64,000 nt of DNA from contig NZ_CM003594.1 in assembly GCF_001435295.1 (NCBI RefSeq), forward strand, positions 496,001-560,000, in the 5' to 3' direction. A program made the position numbers and the translations under genes. The DNA comes from Psychrobacter sp. P11F6 (GTDB lineage Bacteria > Pseudomonadota > Gammaproteobacteria > Pseudomonadales > Moraxellaceae). This document shows positions 10,001 to 20,966 of this stretch, piece by piece (the stretch's first letter is position 1; each line of letters opens with the position of its first letter). Under the pieces are notes generated by a model. It did no database searches, was not told where the DNA came from, and was given only the letters and a program-made list of their open reading frames with translations.

Positions 10001-12154
10001 ATGAATACTGATGACATGGAAGGTCTGGACGAAGAAACTCGGCAAGAAATTAAAGAGTTGCAAAAGGTGACGCGTGAGAAGGATGGGGATGAGGCATATG
10101 CGGAATCTCAGTTTAATATTGGTATTATCTTAGCACAAGGTAATAATGTTTCTGGTGCGTTATCTGTGTGGAAAGATATTGAACGGAAAGATAGTCCAAA
10201 TTCTTATGCTTATGCTCAATTGAATACAGGTATCGCTTTTGAAAAAAATAGAGATATCGAAAATGCGTTATCTGCATGGAGTAATATAAAGCGCACAGAT
10301 GATCCAAAGGCATATGCTCATGCACAATTCGATAGTGGGGTCGCTTTGGATACAAAGGGCGATAAGAATGCTGCTCAGGTAGCCTGGAAGAACATTAACC
10401 GAGCAGATGATTTGGAGATATATAGTCAAGCACAATATAATCTCGGGCTAATGCTATACATCAATGATGATAAAGAATCTGCTTTATCACTTTTAGAAGC
10501 TATTGATCATTCAGATAGTCCTCATGCCTATGCAAAATCTAGGTATCTAGCTGCTCAAATACTAAAAGAGCAAGATGAATATGAGAGTGCATTAAAGTAT
10601 TTATGTGATATTAAGTGTTCTGATGATTCAAGAGTGTATGCCAAAGCAGAGCTTATAATCGCTTCTTTGATGAAAGATATGGGTAGTGATATAGGGTTTC
10701 TAGACGCATTATGTAGAGTAAAACGTAAAGACAATGCTACACATTATGCCTTTGCACAATTAATGGTAGGTTTTGATTCTAAAAACAAAGGCGATACCAA
10801 ACAAGCTATTGGAATATGGAGTAATATACTATCGTCAGATGAGTTAAAGATATATATATCCGCTCAATACGAAATCGGTAAGCTTCTAATTTGTGACCAT
10901 GAATCAAAAAAATACAGAGAGGCTGAACAAGCATTTAATAATGCTGGGTTATCTTATCCCTATGAGACTTATTGTTATAGAAAAATATGTGGGCTATTAG
11001 AAACTTCTGAAACGAATAATCTTGGTCTAAGTTCATTAAATTTATTAGATACAGTATTAAATATGGTTAGTATTTTAACTTTGGACTTTGATAACCACGC
11101 TGATGAAGAAAAGCCTTTCGAGAGGAAGCTCGCTCATTACACGTCGACATATACTTGTAACTTGCTATTAGGTAACGAGCACAAGGAAAAACCTCCGAGC
11201 TTGTTCAGACTGAATACAATTAATAATGTTAATGACCCTAGTGAGGGTCAATTGCTTATCAGAAAGCTGAAAGGTGTAAAAGATAATAATTTTACTGCAT
11301 TAGATTTCAATGAAGAATTTCACGCTTTTATAAGCTGTTTCACTTTTAACCATGACAGTCTTAATCAGTTTAGACTTTATGGTAAGCAAGATAACAAAGA
11401 AGCTTCTGGAATGAGCTTGGTATTCAGGAAAGAGTTTTTCCAATCTCAGAACTTTATAGGAGGACTATCTCATTTACCGGTTGAGAACTCTTCAAAAATT
11501 ATTAAAAATATTTCAACTATAACTGATACGAAATTAGATAATGTAAAGGTGCAAGCCTCTGTAGATAATGAGGTAGCTAAATATTCTGTGATGAGGTGTG
11601 TTTATTTAGATCCAACATCAGAGTATTTTCATTTAGCACAACGAAATCGTTTAACGTTTTTTCGTGAATTTGGCGAAAAAAGGATAGTAAAAAACGGTAC
11701 AGAGCAGTCTCAAGCTGAATATGAGTGGGGTCTTTATAGAGACTATATGGCAATAATAACTAGCAAATTTGAAGCTGCTTATAACAGCCTAAAGACTATC
11801 TATACAGAAGTAGAAACAGAAATTAGCAATCTAAAGCTTACTCTTGCTAGCTCAATATATAAAGAATTAATCATATTACTGGACGAGATACTCTTACCTT
11901 TAAAGTATTTAATCAAACATTCAGCATTTCGTGAGGAGCAAGAATGTAGGATGATTTATATTACTTCAATTGATAGGTCTGAGGTGACAATGGAGTACGG
12001 TAGTTTTTTATATGTTGAGTATGAGCCTAACGTTAAAAGTCATCTTGATAAAATTTATATAGCCCCTGCTGCTATTCATCATAAAAGGTATTTTGATCAC
12101 ATTCTAAAGGATGTTGATGTACCAGTTGAAGTATCAGGGAATGTATTTCGATAG
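10001..12154 (+). CDS. TPR-like repeat protein with C-terminal DUF2971-like domain
   Basis: A 717-residue soluble protein that I do not recognise as a named gene. Residues about 30-320 hold about eight regular 36-residue helical repeats. They are TPR/Sel1-like, each with a core such as YAQLNTGIAFEKNRDIENAL followed by a W..I.R.D pattern. Residues about 370-715 look like DUF2971: LAHYTS, then FRLNTINNVNDPSEG, then FISCFTF and QFRLYG, and near the end AFREEQECRMIYIT. No membrane segment is seen. The start lies 3 bp after the ligA stop, yet base composition is clearly more AT-rich than ligA, suggesting acquired DNA. Function is unknown; a sensor-plus-effector design is only an inference. Confidence 0.7.
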   Translation: MNTDDMEGLDEETRQEIKELQKVTREKDGDEAYAESQFNIGIILAQGNNVSGALSVWKDIERKDSPNSYAYAQLNTGIAFEKNRDIENALSAWSNIKRTDDPKAYAHAQFDSGVALDTKGDKNAAQVAWKNINRADDLEIYSQAQYNLGLMLYINDDKESALSLLEAIDHSDSPHAYAKSRYLAAQILKEQDEYESALKYLCDIKCSDDSRVYAKAELIIASLMKDMGSDIGFLDALCRVKRKDNATHYAFAQLMVGFDSKNKGDTKQAIGIWSNILSSDELKIYISAQYEIGKLLICDHESKKYREAEQAFNNAGLSYPYETYCYRKICGLLETSETNNLGLSSLNLLDTVLNMVSILTLDFDNHADEEKPFERKLAHYTSTYTCNLLLGNEHKEKPPSLFRLNTINNVNDPSEGQLLIRKLKGVKDNNFTALDFNEEFHAFISCFTFNHDSLNQFRLYGKQDNKEASGMSLVFRKEFFQSQNFIGGLSHLPVENSSKIIKNISTITDTKLDNVKVQASVDNEVAKYSVMRCVYLDPTSEYFHLAQRNRLTFFREFGEKRIVKNGTEQSQAEYEWGLYRDYMAIITSKFEAAYNSLKTIYTEVETEISNLKLTLASSIYKELIILLDEILLPLKYLIKHSAFREEQECRMIYITSIDRSEVTMEYGSFLYVEYEPNVKSHLDKIYIAPAAIHHKRYFDHILKDVDVPVEVSGNVFR

Positions 12155-12195
12155 TCAAATTAGTAAGTTAAGTCTAAAAATATATTCTTAACTTA

Positions 12196-12241
12196 GTGAT
12201 AATCCATGTTCTATATCTATTTTTATTTCATGGGTTATCAC
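12196..12241. other. Hairpin between convergent genes
   Basis: Thirteen-base arms GTGATAATCCATG and CATGGGTTATCAC pair with one G-U wobble over a 20-base loop. There is no clear T-run, so terminator function for either converging gene is uncertain. Confidence 0.4.
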
Positions 12242-12261
12242 CTGTACGATATGCCAGTTTT

Positions 12262-12798
12262 CTACTCCTGCACCTCTCCATGAGCCTTCACATCACCCTT
12301 CTTACCATCAGGTTTAATCTCAATTGGTAATACCAATCCTTTCGCAAAGTCATCAGACAGCACGTAATCATAACTACTAGCAGCGACATCAGGCGTGGTA
12401 TGAATAATGAGTTTCATCTCATTTCCATCAGTTAGCTCATGCGAGACATAGCTTTCACTCAGCTGATCCAAGGCTTTCGATAGTGCCTCATTACTTGCCA
12501 TGCTTACCGTTAGATTATGCTGAGCCGTCGCATTATCTACCTTGAAATACTCTGCGTAGTCGCGCACATTTTGGCTATCGAGCGCAAACGGATATTGATA
12601 ATTGGCAGGGTCAGCGGGCTTTTCACCGCTCGCCATGACTGACCAGTCGATAGTCTTAGTGGCTGTCGTTGATGAGTCTGCGGTCGCCACCACTGGCTCA
12701 GAAGCTTGAGCGGCAGTTTCAGCACTGTTGTCGCAGCCTGCCAGTGCCCACAGGCTGGCAGTAGCGATGATCATCATATTTATTAGGCGCTTAGCCAT
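12262..12798 (-). CDS. Putative lipoprotein, unknown function
   Basis: A 178-residue protein starting at the ATG preceded by AAGGA seven bases upstream, not at the more distal in-frame ATG. A short signal peptide ends in the lipobox LAGC (WALAGCDNS), predicting a lipid-anchored envelope protein. The mature part has a Ser/Thr/Ala-rich linker and then a compact domain without recognisable motifs. Convergent with the TPR/DUF2971 gene; the gap between them holds a hairpin. Family not recognised. Confidence 0.75.
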   Translation of the reverse strand: MAKRLINMMIIATASLWALAGCDNSAETAAQASEPVVATADSSTTATKTIDWSVMASGEKPADPANYQYPFALDSQNVRDYAEYFKVDNATAQHNLTVSMASNEALSKALDQLSESYVSHELTDGNEMKLIIHTTPDVAASSYDYVLSDDFAKGLVLPIEIKPDGKKGDVKAHGEVQE

Positions 12799-12982
12799 CG
12801 ACGTATCCTTAGTATTATTAATCATAAACAATATCCTATCAGCGCTATTTTGACAGGTTTCTTGATGCTTCTCTAGACAAAAGCAGCAAACCGTTCATTC
12901 TAATCAACGCTTTACCTAAATCTATGGTTTTGATGTCAGTTTTTATACAGATATTCAATGCAATATTGTTCAATCAATACGC

Positions 12983-13011
12983 AAAAAAAACAGCCATCCT
13001 ATGATGACTGT
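12983..13011 (-). terminator. Rho-independent terminator (minus strand)
   Basis: On the minus strand ACAGTCATC and GATGGCTGT pair (one G-U) over a four-base loop and are followed by eight T. It lies about 55 bp past the stop of the small lipoprotein gene. Confidence 0.85.
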
Positions 13012-13064
13012 CTTGTATATGTCGCTGGTTTTTTACAACTGGCAGACTGTTTATAGTTAGCTCA

Positions 13065-13478
13065 TTAGATTTGGCAGTTTACTTGATATTCTTTACCGTT
13101 TGCCCATTTGATGGCAAAAATACCTTTGTCGCCTTTCATGTGCCATGCATAGACAGCTTCTGGATTTGACTCATTAACGTAGCTTGCAGTATCACCTTGT
13201 ACATCACCATTTAAGATGATTGGTTGCTCAGCCCATTTTACTTTAGGCAAGGTTGCATTGAGCATCACTTGTTTTTTATTAATAGATTGTTTAGCCATGA
13301 TGGTGCTGTCGTCAGTACAGGTATAAGGTGCTGGTGCCATACGATCATAAGCGGCATCGGTGACGCTTTCTGATGCAGGCGTGTTTGATGCATTTGGCGT
13401 AGTAGGAGCCGTGGTCGCACAAGCACTTAATAAGGCAAGGGTAGGTAGCGCAACAGCAAATTTGGTTAGGGTGTTCAT
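13065..13478 (-). CDS. Small putative lipoprotein, unknown function
   Basis: A 137-residue protein. The ATG used is preceded by GGAGA at proper spacing; an upstream TTG in frame is less likely. The signal peptide ends in LLSAC, a good lipobox, followed by a Thr/Pro/Ala/Ser-rich linker. The mature domain contains two Cys (one in TCTDDS, one near the C-terminus) that could form a disulfide. It somewhat resembles MliC-like small periplasmic lipoproteins, but this is not firm. It has its own terminator, so it is likely monocistronic. Confidence 0.75.
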   Translation of the reverse strand: MNTLTKFAVALPTLALLSACATTAPTTPNASNTPASESVTDAAYDRMAPAPYTCTDDSTIMAKQSINKKQVMLNATLPKVKWAEQPIILNGDVQGDTASYVNESNPEAVYAWHMKGDKGIFAIKWANGKEYQVNCQI

Positions 13479-13813
13479 GGCATTCTCCAAAGATATAAAA
13501 ATCTTAATGTATTTATTTTTAACAATGCGTTAAGCATATAGCGCATATGGTAACGAAAACAGCGCTTGAAGAATGTTAGAAATTGTTTGTTACGTGTTCA
13601 TTAAGTTACGTAATCACTGACTAATGTAACGCATCATTTGGCGCGTTTTGGTCGGTATTTAAGCTTTGATTACGCATTTATTAAAAATAAACCGATTGAA
13701 ATGAAAAAGCGTCTATCGACCTTTTGACCGATAGACGCTTTTTTGATGAGCTTAAATAAGTGTTCGTCACTCATTTAAGCATCTGCATTTAGCAATGAGA
13801 TACAGGGCTTTAA
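13479..13813. other. Intergenic region with two hairpins
   Basis: A 335-bp AT-rich gap between ygiQ and the small lipoprotein gene, both on the minus strand. It holds the strong terminator at 13704-13744 and a second palindrome at 13750-13780 (arms GCTTAAATAAGTG and CACTCATTTAAGC) just past the ygiQ stop. The lipoprotein promoter must lie in 13480-13700 but no clear boxes stand out. Confidence 0.6.
13704..13744. terminator. Strong hairpin terminator after ygiQ
   Basis: Fifteen-base perfect stem (AAAAAGCGTCTATCG and its complement) with a 10-base loop. T-runs follow on both strands, so it can work in both directions. On the minus strand it ends the ygiQ transcript. Confidence 0.9.
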
Positions 13814-16273
13814 CTACTTGGTTTTACGCGGTGGCAGACCAGTATGCTGGGTTTGGAAATTGCCTTTGCTCACGCGCTTTTTGGTATTTTTACTGACCGT
13901 GTTTTGACCCGCAGCGCCTTGAGCTGATGCGCCATTGGTTGACGAATTATTATTACGCTTCACCGAATCATTACCGAGGCGGCTGTTCTTTTTACGCGCT
14001 GATTGATAGCTGTCTTGTGCCGCATCGCGCCCTTCTAAACTGGCGTTGAACGGCGGGATTAAGCAGCCACGGTTTTTACCAATCAAATCCCCACGACCCA
14101 TATCTTGCAGAGCTTTACGCAATAATACCCAGTTTTTTGGATCATGATAACGTAAGAACGCTTTATGCAATTTACGCTGTTTACCAGATTTGACGATATC
14201 CATGTCACCTTCATCGCGGCTGATCTTATGCAGTGGATCTTTATGCGTATGATACATGGTGGTTGCTGTTGCCATCGGGCTAGGATAAAACGCTTGCACT
14301 TGGTCAGCACGGTAGCCATGGCTTTTTAGCCATAGCGCAAGGTTCATCATATCCTCGTCTTTCGTGCCCGGATGCGCGGCGATAAAGTAAGGAATCAGAT
14401 ATTGCTCTTTGCCCGCTTCTTGGCTGTACTGCTCAAACATGGCTTTGAATTTATCATAGCTGCCCATGCCCGGCTTCATCATTTTCGATAAGACGTTTTC
14501 TTCTGAATGCTCAGGTGCAATTTTTAGATAACCACCGACATGATGGCTGACCAATTCTTTGACGTATTCTGGGTCTTTCACCGCTAAGTCATAACGCAAG
14601 CCAGAGGCGATAAGAATCTTTTTCACACCTTTGATATCACGGGCTTTGCGATACAGCTTGGTTAAATTACTATGATCGGTAATCAAGTTTTCGCAGACGT
14701 CAGGATAGACGCAAGACGGCTTACGGCAATTCTTTTCAATGGTCTCGTCTTTACAGCTCAGACGATACATATTGGCTGTTGGCCCGCCAAGGTCAGAGAT
14801 AACGCCAGTGTAGTTAGGTGCGGTATCACGAATGGCTTCGACTTCTCGTAGGATAGATTCTTCCGAGCGGTTTTGGATAATGCGTCCTTCGTGCTCAGTG
14901 ATTGAGCAGAAAGTACAACCACCAAAACAGCCGCGCATGATATTGACAGAAAATTTAATCATGTCATAAGCAGGGATGCGTGCATCGCCATAGCTTGGAT
15001 GCGGCAAACGTGCGTACGGCAAGTCAAATACGTAATCCATCTCTTCGGTCGAGAGCGGAATAGGTGGTGGATTGAGCCAGACATCGATGGAGGTGTGTGA
15101 GTTACCAGCGCCGCTACTATGACGTTGCACGAGGGCACGGGCATTACCCGGATTGGTCTCAAGATGTAAGATACGGCTGGCATGAGCATAGAGCACAGGG
15201 TCAGATTTGACATGCTCATAATCAGGCAGACGAATGACCGTCTTTTCACGTGGTGGCATTTTTATTTTATGTTTACGCGCCGTCATTGGCTTGTCAAAAC
15301 CACGCATTTGCACCACTTGCGTTTCTTCGTCAACTTGCTCAGCATTTAGAATTTTATTGGTAACTGGTTCAGACACAAAGCCCGGATACTGTGAAGCCAT
15401 TCCTGAGAGCGCTTGCCCAACTGGTGAATCGCTGGGTTTGTCTTGCTCGATTGAGCATTGATCCACGTCTTCGGTCATCACATACGGATTGATAATCGGG
15501 TCAACACGGCCCACGGTATCGACGTCATTACTAGCAACTTCAGTCATATCGTCTTGCCAATGGCGGCGCGTTGGCGTCAATAGATATGAGGTACCGCGCA
15601 ATTTGCTCATCTGCTCAAAGCTATAGCCTTTAGACAGACCATGTACCACATCGACGATGGCGCGCTCAGCATTACCGTACAATAAGACATCGGCACGGGC
15701 ATCCATCAAAATACTGCGGCGGACTTTATCCGACCAGTAATCATAATGCGCGATACGGCGTAGGCTGCCTTCGATACCACCCAAGATGATTGGCACGTCA
15801 GGATATGCTTCGCGGCAGCGCTGGCTATAGACGATAGCGGCGCGATCAGGGCGCTTATTTGCCACGTTGCCCGGCGAGTACGCATCATCGCTACGAATCT
15901 TGCGATCGGCGGTATAGCGGTTGATCATGCTGTCCATGTTGCCTGCGGTCACGCCGTAAGCATAGACAGGTTTGCCCAATTCCATAAACGCGTCTTTGCT
16001 CTTCCAATCTGGCTGAGCAATGATACCCACGCGAAAGCCTTGTGACTCTAGTAGACGACCGATAATCGCCATACCAAAGCTTGGGTGATCGACATAGGCA
16101 TCGCCTGAAATGATAATGACATCACAGGCATCCCAGCCCAAATCGTCCATCTCTTTGCGGCTCATTGGCAAATAAGGCGCTGGCTCGTAGCAGCTTGCCC
16201 AATGTTTGTCGTAGTCGTAAAGTGGTTTGGTGCCTTGTTTAAAGGCGGTGCGGGCGATGGTATCGGCAGACAT
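13814..16273 (-). CDS. ygiQ: YgiQ-family radical SAM protein
   Basis: An 819-residue member of the UPF0313/YgiQ family. The N-terminal third is a B12-binding-like region found in this family. The radical SAM cluster motif sits near the middle: [15 protein letters not shown], three Cys as CxxxCxxC. A conserved second Cys set follows ([15 protein letters not shown]). The basic C-terminal tail (about residues 745-819, Asn/Ser/Lys-rich) is low-complexity. The biochemical reaction of YgiQ is not established to my knowledge. Transcribed alone, between a terminator on each side. Confidence 0.92.
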   Translation of the reverse strand: MSADTIARTAFKQGTKPLYDYDKHWASCYEPAPYLPMSRKEMDDLGWDACDVIIISGDAYVDHPSFGMAIIGRLLESQGFRVGIIAQPDWKSKDAFMELGKPVYAYGVTAGNMDSMINRYTADRKIRSDDAYSPGNVANKRPDRAAIVYSQRCREAYPDVPIILGGIEGSLRRIAHYDYWSDKVRRSILMDARADVLLYGNAERAIVDVVHGLSKGYSFEQMSKLRGTSYLLTPTRRHWQDDMTEVASNDVDTVGRVDPIINPYVMTEDVDQCSIEQDKPSDSPVGQALSGMASQYPGFVSEPVTNKILNAEQVDEETQVVQMRGFDKPMTARKHKIKMPPREKTVIRLPDYEHVKSDPVLYAHASRILHLETNPGNARALVQRHSSGAGNSHTSIDVWLNPPPIPLSTEEMDYVFDLPYARLPHPSYGDARIPAYDMIKFSVNIMRGCFGGCTFCSITEHEGRIIQNRSEESILREVEAIRDTAPNYTGVISDLGGPTANMYRLSCKDETIEKNCRKPSCVYPDVCENLITDHSNLTKLYRKARDIKGVKKILIASGLRYDLAVKDPEYVKELVSHHVGGYLKIAPEHSEENVLSKMMKPGMGSYDKFKAMFEQYSQEAGKEQYLIPYFIAAHPGTKDEDMMNLALWLKSHGYRADQVQAFYPSPMATATTMYHTHKDPLHKISRDEGDMDIVKSGKQRKLHKAFLRYHDPKNWVLLRKALQDMGRGDLIGKNRGCLIPPFNASLEGRDAAQDSYQSARKKNSRLGNDSVKRNNNSSTNGASAQGAAGQNTVSKNTKKRVSKGNFQTQHTGLPPRKTK

Positions 16274-16304
16274 GAGCGGACCTGTTAATTAGAAAAATGG
16301 CACT

Positions 16305-16340
16305 AAAAAAAGCCGTTATTCATTAAAAATATTAACGGCT
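16305..16340 (-). terminator. Minus-strand terminator upstream of ygiQ
   Basis: On the minus strand AGCCGTTAA and TAACGGCT pair and are followed by T-rich sequence. It ends the transcript of the lipoprotein gene that lies about 165 bp further upstream and insulates ygiQ. Confidence 0.7.
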
Positions 16341-16503
16341 AATTTAAAAGTGCTCATTTTAACATGAATTGTCTTCATGATGTCATAAACGATGACAAAG
16401 GATTGACGATAAGTTATTGATAGTTTAAGTAATCTGTGAATAAAAAGGCTTCTAGGAACTAATAATCTTTTTGTTCTAAATCATTATTTCTAGTAAGGAT
16501 TTA

Positions 16504-17259
16504 CTACTCTAATAATTGAAATGGGAAAGTAACTACGTCAAAAGCTAAGGCAAAGGGCAGTAAGACCAGCTTTTGAGCCGTATTTGCGCCACTACGAGAC
16601 ACTTGATTTTGCTGACTTTGGGTATAAAAGCTCACCGTATAAGGCTTAGTTAAAGGGCGATAATTGGATTGGATTAAGCTGAGATTACTCACTTGCGGAT
16701 AAATAGCGCCTTTGACAGGAACGCTAAAGCAAAAACGCTGAGCATTGATACGTTGGTCACTGGCTGAGGTACATTCTTTGCCGTTGTTTTGCAAAAAGAA
16801 CTGATAGTCAGAACGTTTAAATTCATCTTTTAGTTTGGCATAAGACAGCTTCATCTCACCCTGAAAATACCCATCGTTATTGGGCACATAAAAGTTCATC
16901 TCGTTATCGACTTGGATATTTTTTGGCGTTAAGTTGGTTAATAAACCCACCATCTCTGTCCCACCTTGGGTCAGCACATAGCTGTTTTTTTCACCGACGA
17001 TTACCATGGTCGCATTTGGCATTTTTGGCAATGCTTGTGCAGGACGACCAAAAGCCACGATTTGATCTTCTGACAACACACTTTTAGTTGTCGTTGTGCT
17101 GATTCGATTGTCACTGTCTAATAATGAACTGGTTGCACAGCCTGAGCTGGCGAGCAATGCCGAAAGGGACGCAACTGATATCACTATTTTGAAGCTTAAT
17201 CCTTTTAGTACTGGATTATTACTTTCTTCTTTTCTAATGGTACGGATGTTTTTAGTCAT
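16504..17259 (-). CDS. Putative lipoprotein / envelope protein, unknown
   Basis: A 251-residue protein starting at an ATG preceded by AAGGA; a longer in-frame start 63 bases upstream is less supported. After a basic N-terminus and a hydrophobic segment comes SSGC, an imperfect lipobox, so lipid anchoring is probable but not certain. The mature part contains a strand-rich domain with two Cys (residues near CTSASD and FCFSV). It ends with a hydrophobic stretch (LVLLPFALAFDVVTFPFQLL). Similar short hydrophobic tails occur in small YceK/YidQ-like envelope lipoproteins, but I would not assign it. Monocistronic on the minus strand. Confidence 0.7.
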   Translation of the reverse strand: MTKNIRTIRKEESNNPVLKGLSFKIVISVASLSALLASSGCATSSLLDSDNRISTTTTKSVLSEDQIVAFGRPAQALPKMPNATMVIVGEKNSYVLTQGGTEMVGLLTNLTPKNIQVDNEMNFYVPNNDGYFQGEMKLSYAKLKDEFKRSDYQFFLQNNGKECTSASDQRINAQRFCFSVPVKGAIYPQVSNLSLIQSNYRPLTKPYTVSFYTQSQQNQVSRSGANTAQKLVLLPFALAFDVVTFPFQLLE

Positions 17260-17401
17260 GGTAAGGCTTCCTTGTCTACTAGGTGATGGACTACTGGTGC
17301 GGCATCTATTATTTACTGCCAAACTTTCGTTGATATCGTACCTTGTTTGACCGCGACTTATCTACTTTTAATTAAACAGCCAAGCAGTTTTCACAATCAA
17401 A

Positions 17402-17869
17402 TTAATCGAGCAAAATCTTTGTGCCACTTTTAGTAAAGTTCATCACAAATTGGCTTTTAAAGTTGCGCACATTATTCTCATAGGTGAGCAAACCAGTCGT
17501 GAATCGATGGTAATCACTCATATTTTTGGCATTGACCATCAACATAAAATCCGCATCACCGGATACCTCATAACAGCTCATCACCTGTGGCTGTGTATTC
17601 ATCAAGCGCTCAAACCGATGTTGCATCGAGGTATTTGAGCGCGCCATCTCTATCATTACCACAGCAGTGAGTCCGTAACCAACCTTATTTGGGTCAACGA
17701 TAGCAACTTGCTTGGTAATGACGCCGTTGCTGATTAATGCTTGGATACGGCGCTGAGCAGTAGCGATAGACACATGCACTTGTTCTGCCACGGTTTTTAA
17801 TGGCAAGGTCGCATCGTCTTGTAATAAATTTAAAATCGCTTTATCGATATCATCTAAAACTTGGCTCAT
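17402..17869 (-). CDS. Lrp/AsnC-family transcriptional regulator
   Basis: A 155-residue regulator. The N-terminal winged helix (about 1-60: DDIDKAILNLLQDDATLPLK, then VHVSIATAQRRIQALISNGV) is the AsnC-type HTH. The rest is an RAM ligand-binding domain with the conserved pattern MSCYEVSGDADFMLMV. The start with a GAGAG ribosome site just upstream is chosen over a longer in-frame ATG. It is divergent from a RarD-like permease across a 261-bp AT-rich gap, a common regulator-target arrangement. Control of that permease in response to an amino acid is inferred. Confidence 0.9.
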   Translation of the reverse strand: MSQVLDDIDKAILNLLQDDATLPLKTVAEQVHVSIATAQRRIQALISNGVITKQVAIVDPNKVGYGLTAVVMIEMARSNTSMQHRFERLMNTQPQVMSCYEVSGDADFMLMVNAKNMSDYHRFTTGLLTYENNVRNFKSQFVMNFTKSGTKILLD

Positions 17870-18130
17870 GGTGTTCTCTCTTTTGAAAAGCATTTCATTA
17901 ACTGGGTTTTTATAATTATTATCACTATAAGTCAAAATTTAAGAAAATATTTATTTTTAAAGGTTATAAAAGATAAATTTATTCATAAATAGATTTTTAT
18001 AGCAATAATATATCAACGACACTCAGTAAAATAGGTGCTATTAATCGAGGTCTAACAATCAAAACTTAGCCATAACAAATAAAAGCTAATAACTGGTTTT
18101 CTAATGTCTATTTAAACTTACGGTGCTTTT

Positions 18131-19123
18131 ATGTCTACTTCAATGCTTACTACTGTCTTCGCTAATACGCTCGCAACGACTGTCTCGCGCTTGCCATTGC
18201 CAGCGATTTGGACGGCGGGTAGCGTCCAGCAACGCACATTAATATTGGGCATCATACTAGCAATCTTGTCGAATTTATTATTTGGCGTACTTTATGCTTA
18301 CAGCAGCTTTTTAGCGCCGCTATCAGGTACGCAAGTCTTTATCTGGCGGATGCTGGCAATGTGGGCGGCATTGGTGGGATATTTGCTGATCAGTGGGCGC
18401 TTAGGTTTTCACATCGATAAACTCAAAGCATTAGGCACAGTTAAGCAGTGGGCGTGGTTGCTATTGCCCACACCGATATTCTTAAGCCAGTTTTGGTTAT
18501 TTATGTGGGCACCCGTGAATGGGCAAGGTGTACAAACCGCAATGGGCTATTTTTTATTTCCGCTTATGATGGTGGTGTTTGGTTGCGTACTATTTGGCGA
18601 AAAATTAAGCCGTTTACAATGGCTAGCGGTGGCTTTTGCAGCAGTGGGTGTGTGCAGTGAAATCATTCGTACGCAAAGTGTCTCTTGGGCAACGCTTTGG
18701 GTCTGCGGCACGTATCCGCTGTATTATATTTTACGCCGCATGCAAGGGATTGGCGCGGTGACTGGGTTATTGGTTGATTTAACCATCTTTGTACCTTTTG
18801 CTGTAGCCTATTTATTGTTATTTGCACCAAGCAGTTTAGGGTTGGTTGGCGGTTCTGGCTTTTTTATTATGATGCTGGCAGGTTTAGGCGTGCTTAGTGT
18901 GCTGGCAATGAAAACCAACGTCGATGCCAGTCAAATGCTACCCGTCAACGTCTACGGTATGATGAGCTATATAGAGCCAGCGCTATTGTTTATCTTAGCA
19001 ATTACCGTTTTGGGCAATCCTTTTGAGTCAGCGATGATTTATAGCTACGGTTTAATTTGGCTAGGAATTGCTTGCTTAATTGCGCATGGAGTGCGCCAAT
19101 TACGTAGCGCTCATCAACAATAA
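18131..19123 (+). CDS. rarD: RarD-type EamA/DMT permease
   Basis: A 330-residue protein with about ten hydrophobic segments after a 35-residue N-terminal extension. The order and motifs (YAYSSFLAPLSGTQVFIWRM; PVNGQGVQTAMGYFLFPLMM; MGYF box) match the RarD subgroup of the drug/metabolite transporter superfamily. Substrate is unknown; RarD proteins are annotated as chloramphenicol-sensitivity proteins but this is not shown here. The divergent Lrp-type regulator suggests export of an amino-acid-like compound. A terminator follows 60 bp after the stop. Confidence 0.88.
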   Translation: MSTSMLTTVFANTLATTVSRLPLPAIWTAGSVQQRTLILGIILAILSNLLFGVLYAYSSFLAPLSGTQVFIWRMLAMWAALVGYLLISGRLGFHIDKLKALGTVKQWAWLLLPTPIFLSQFWLFMWAPVNGQGVQTAMGYFLFPLMMVVFGCVLFGEKLSRLQWLAVAFAAVGVCSEIIRTQSVSWATLWVCGTYPLYYILRRMQGIGAVTGLLVDLTIFVPFAVAYLLLFAPSSLGLVGGSGFFIMMLAGLGVLSVLAMKTNVDASQMLPVNVYGMMSYIEPALLFILAITVLGNPFESAMIYSYGLIWLGIACLIAHGVRQLRSAHQQ

Positions 19124-19183
19124 AAAACGACAAAGATTGCGCCAGTTGTTTGAGGGTTGATAAGTAAAATAGATTGGACAAAT

Positions 19184-19226
19184 AAAAACGGACGATTCAG
19201 CATAAAGTTGAATCGTCCGTTTTTTT
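19184..19226. terminator. Bidirectional terminator between rarD and smpB
   Basis: AAAAACGGACGATTCA pairs with TGAATCGTCCGTTTTTTT-type sequence around a short loop. Both converging genes can use it. Confidence 0.9.
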
Positions 19227-19257
19227 AAGATTAACACCAATCTGTTGAAAGATGGCT

Positions 19258-19734
19258 TTAATCTAAATCCTTCTTAAAACCACGCTGCTTATCACGTTCC
19301 CAATCACGGTCTTTAAGCGTTTTACGTTTGTCATGCTGTTTTTTACCCAGTGCCAAGCCAATTTGACATTTCACCAACGAGTTTTTCCAATAGCAGGATA
19401 ATGGCACGCAGGCATAGCCTTTTTGGTTGACTGCACCCATTAACTTTTCGATTTCGCGGCGATTGAGCAGCAGTTTACGGGTACGGATACTATCAGGACT
19501 GACATGCGTCGAGCTGGATAGCAGCGGCTGAATATGCGCGCCAAATAAGAATGCCTCATTATTACGGAAGATAATATAGGCTTCGGTAATGGTCATTTTG
19601 CCCGCGCGAATGGCCTTGACTTCCCAACCTTGTAACGACAATCCTGCTTCAAACGTTTCTTCAATAAAATACTCGTGTCGAGCTTTTTTATTGGCACAAA
19701 TTTGATTCTCTGGTTTTTTTGATTTTTTTGACAT
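19258..19734 (-). CDS. smpB: SsrA (tmRNA)-binding protein SmpB
   Basis: A 158-residue protein that binds tmRNA and delivers it to stalled ribosomes for trans-translation. Conserved family segments are present: [29 protein letters not shown] and the basic C-terminal tail [19 protein letters not shown] that enters the mRNA channel. Length is normal. The ssrA gene itself is not in this window. Monocistronic, ending at a shared terminator. Confidence 0.97.
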   Translation of the reverse strand: MSKKSKKPENQICANKKARHEYFIEETFEAGLSLQGWEVKAIRAGKMTITEAYIIFRNNEAFLFGAHIQPLLSSSTHVSPDSIRTRKLLLNRREIEKLMGAVNQKGYACVPLSCYWKNSLVKCQIGLALGKKQHDKRKTLKDRDWERDKQRGFKKDLD

Positions 19735-20612
<878 letters not shown>

Positions 20613-20693
20613 CAAAATACCTGCTGATAATTAAGATGTGTTGAATATTTAAACGCATCGAAATCGTCAAAGCCAACGATACAAGTGTTATAA

Positions 20694-20963
<270 letters not shown>

Positions 20964-20966
20964 AAT

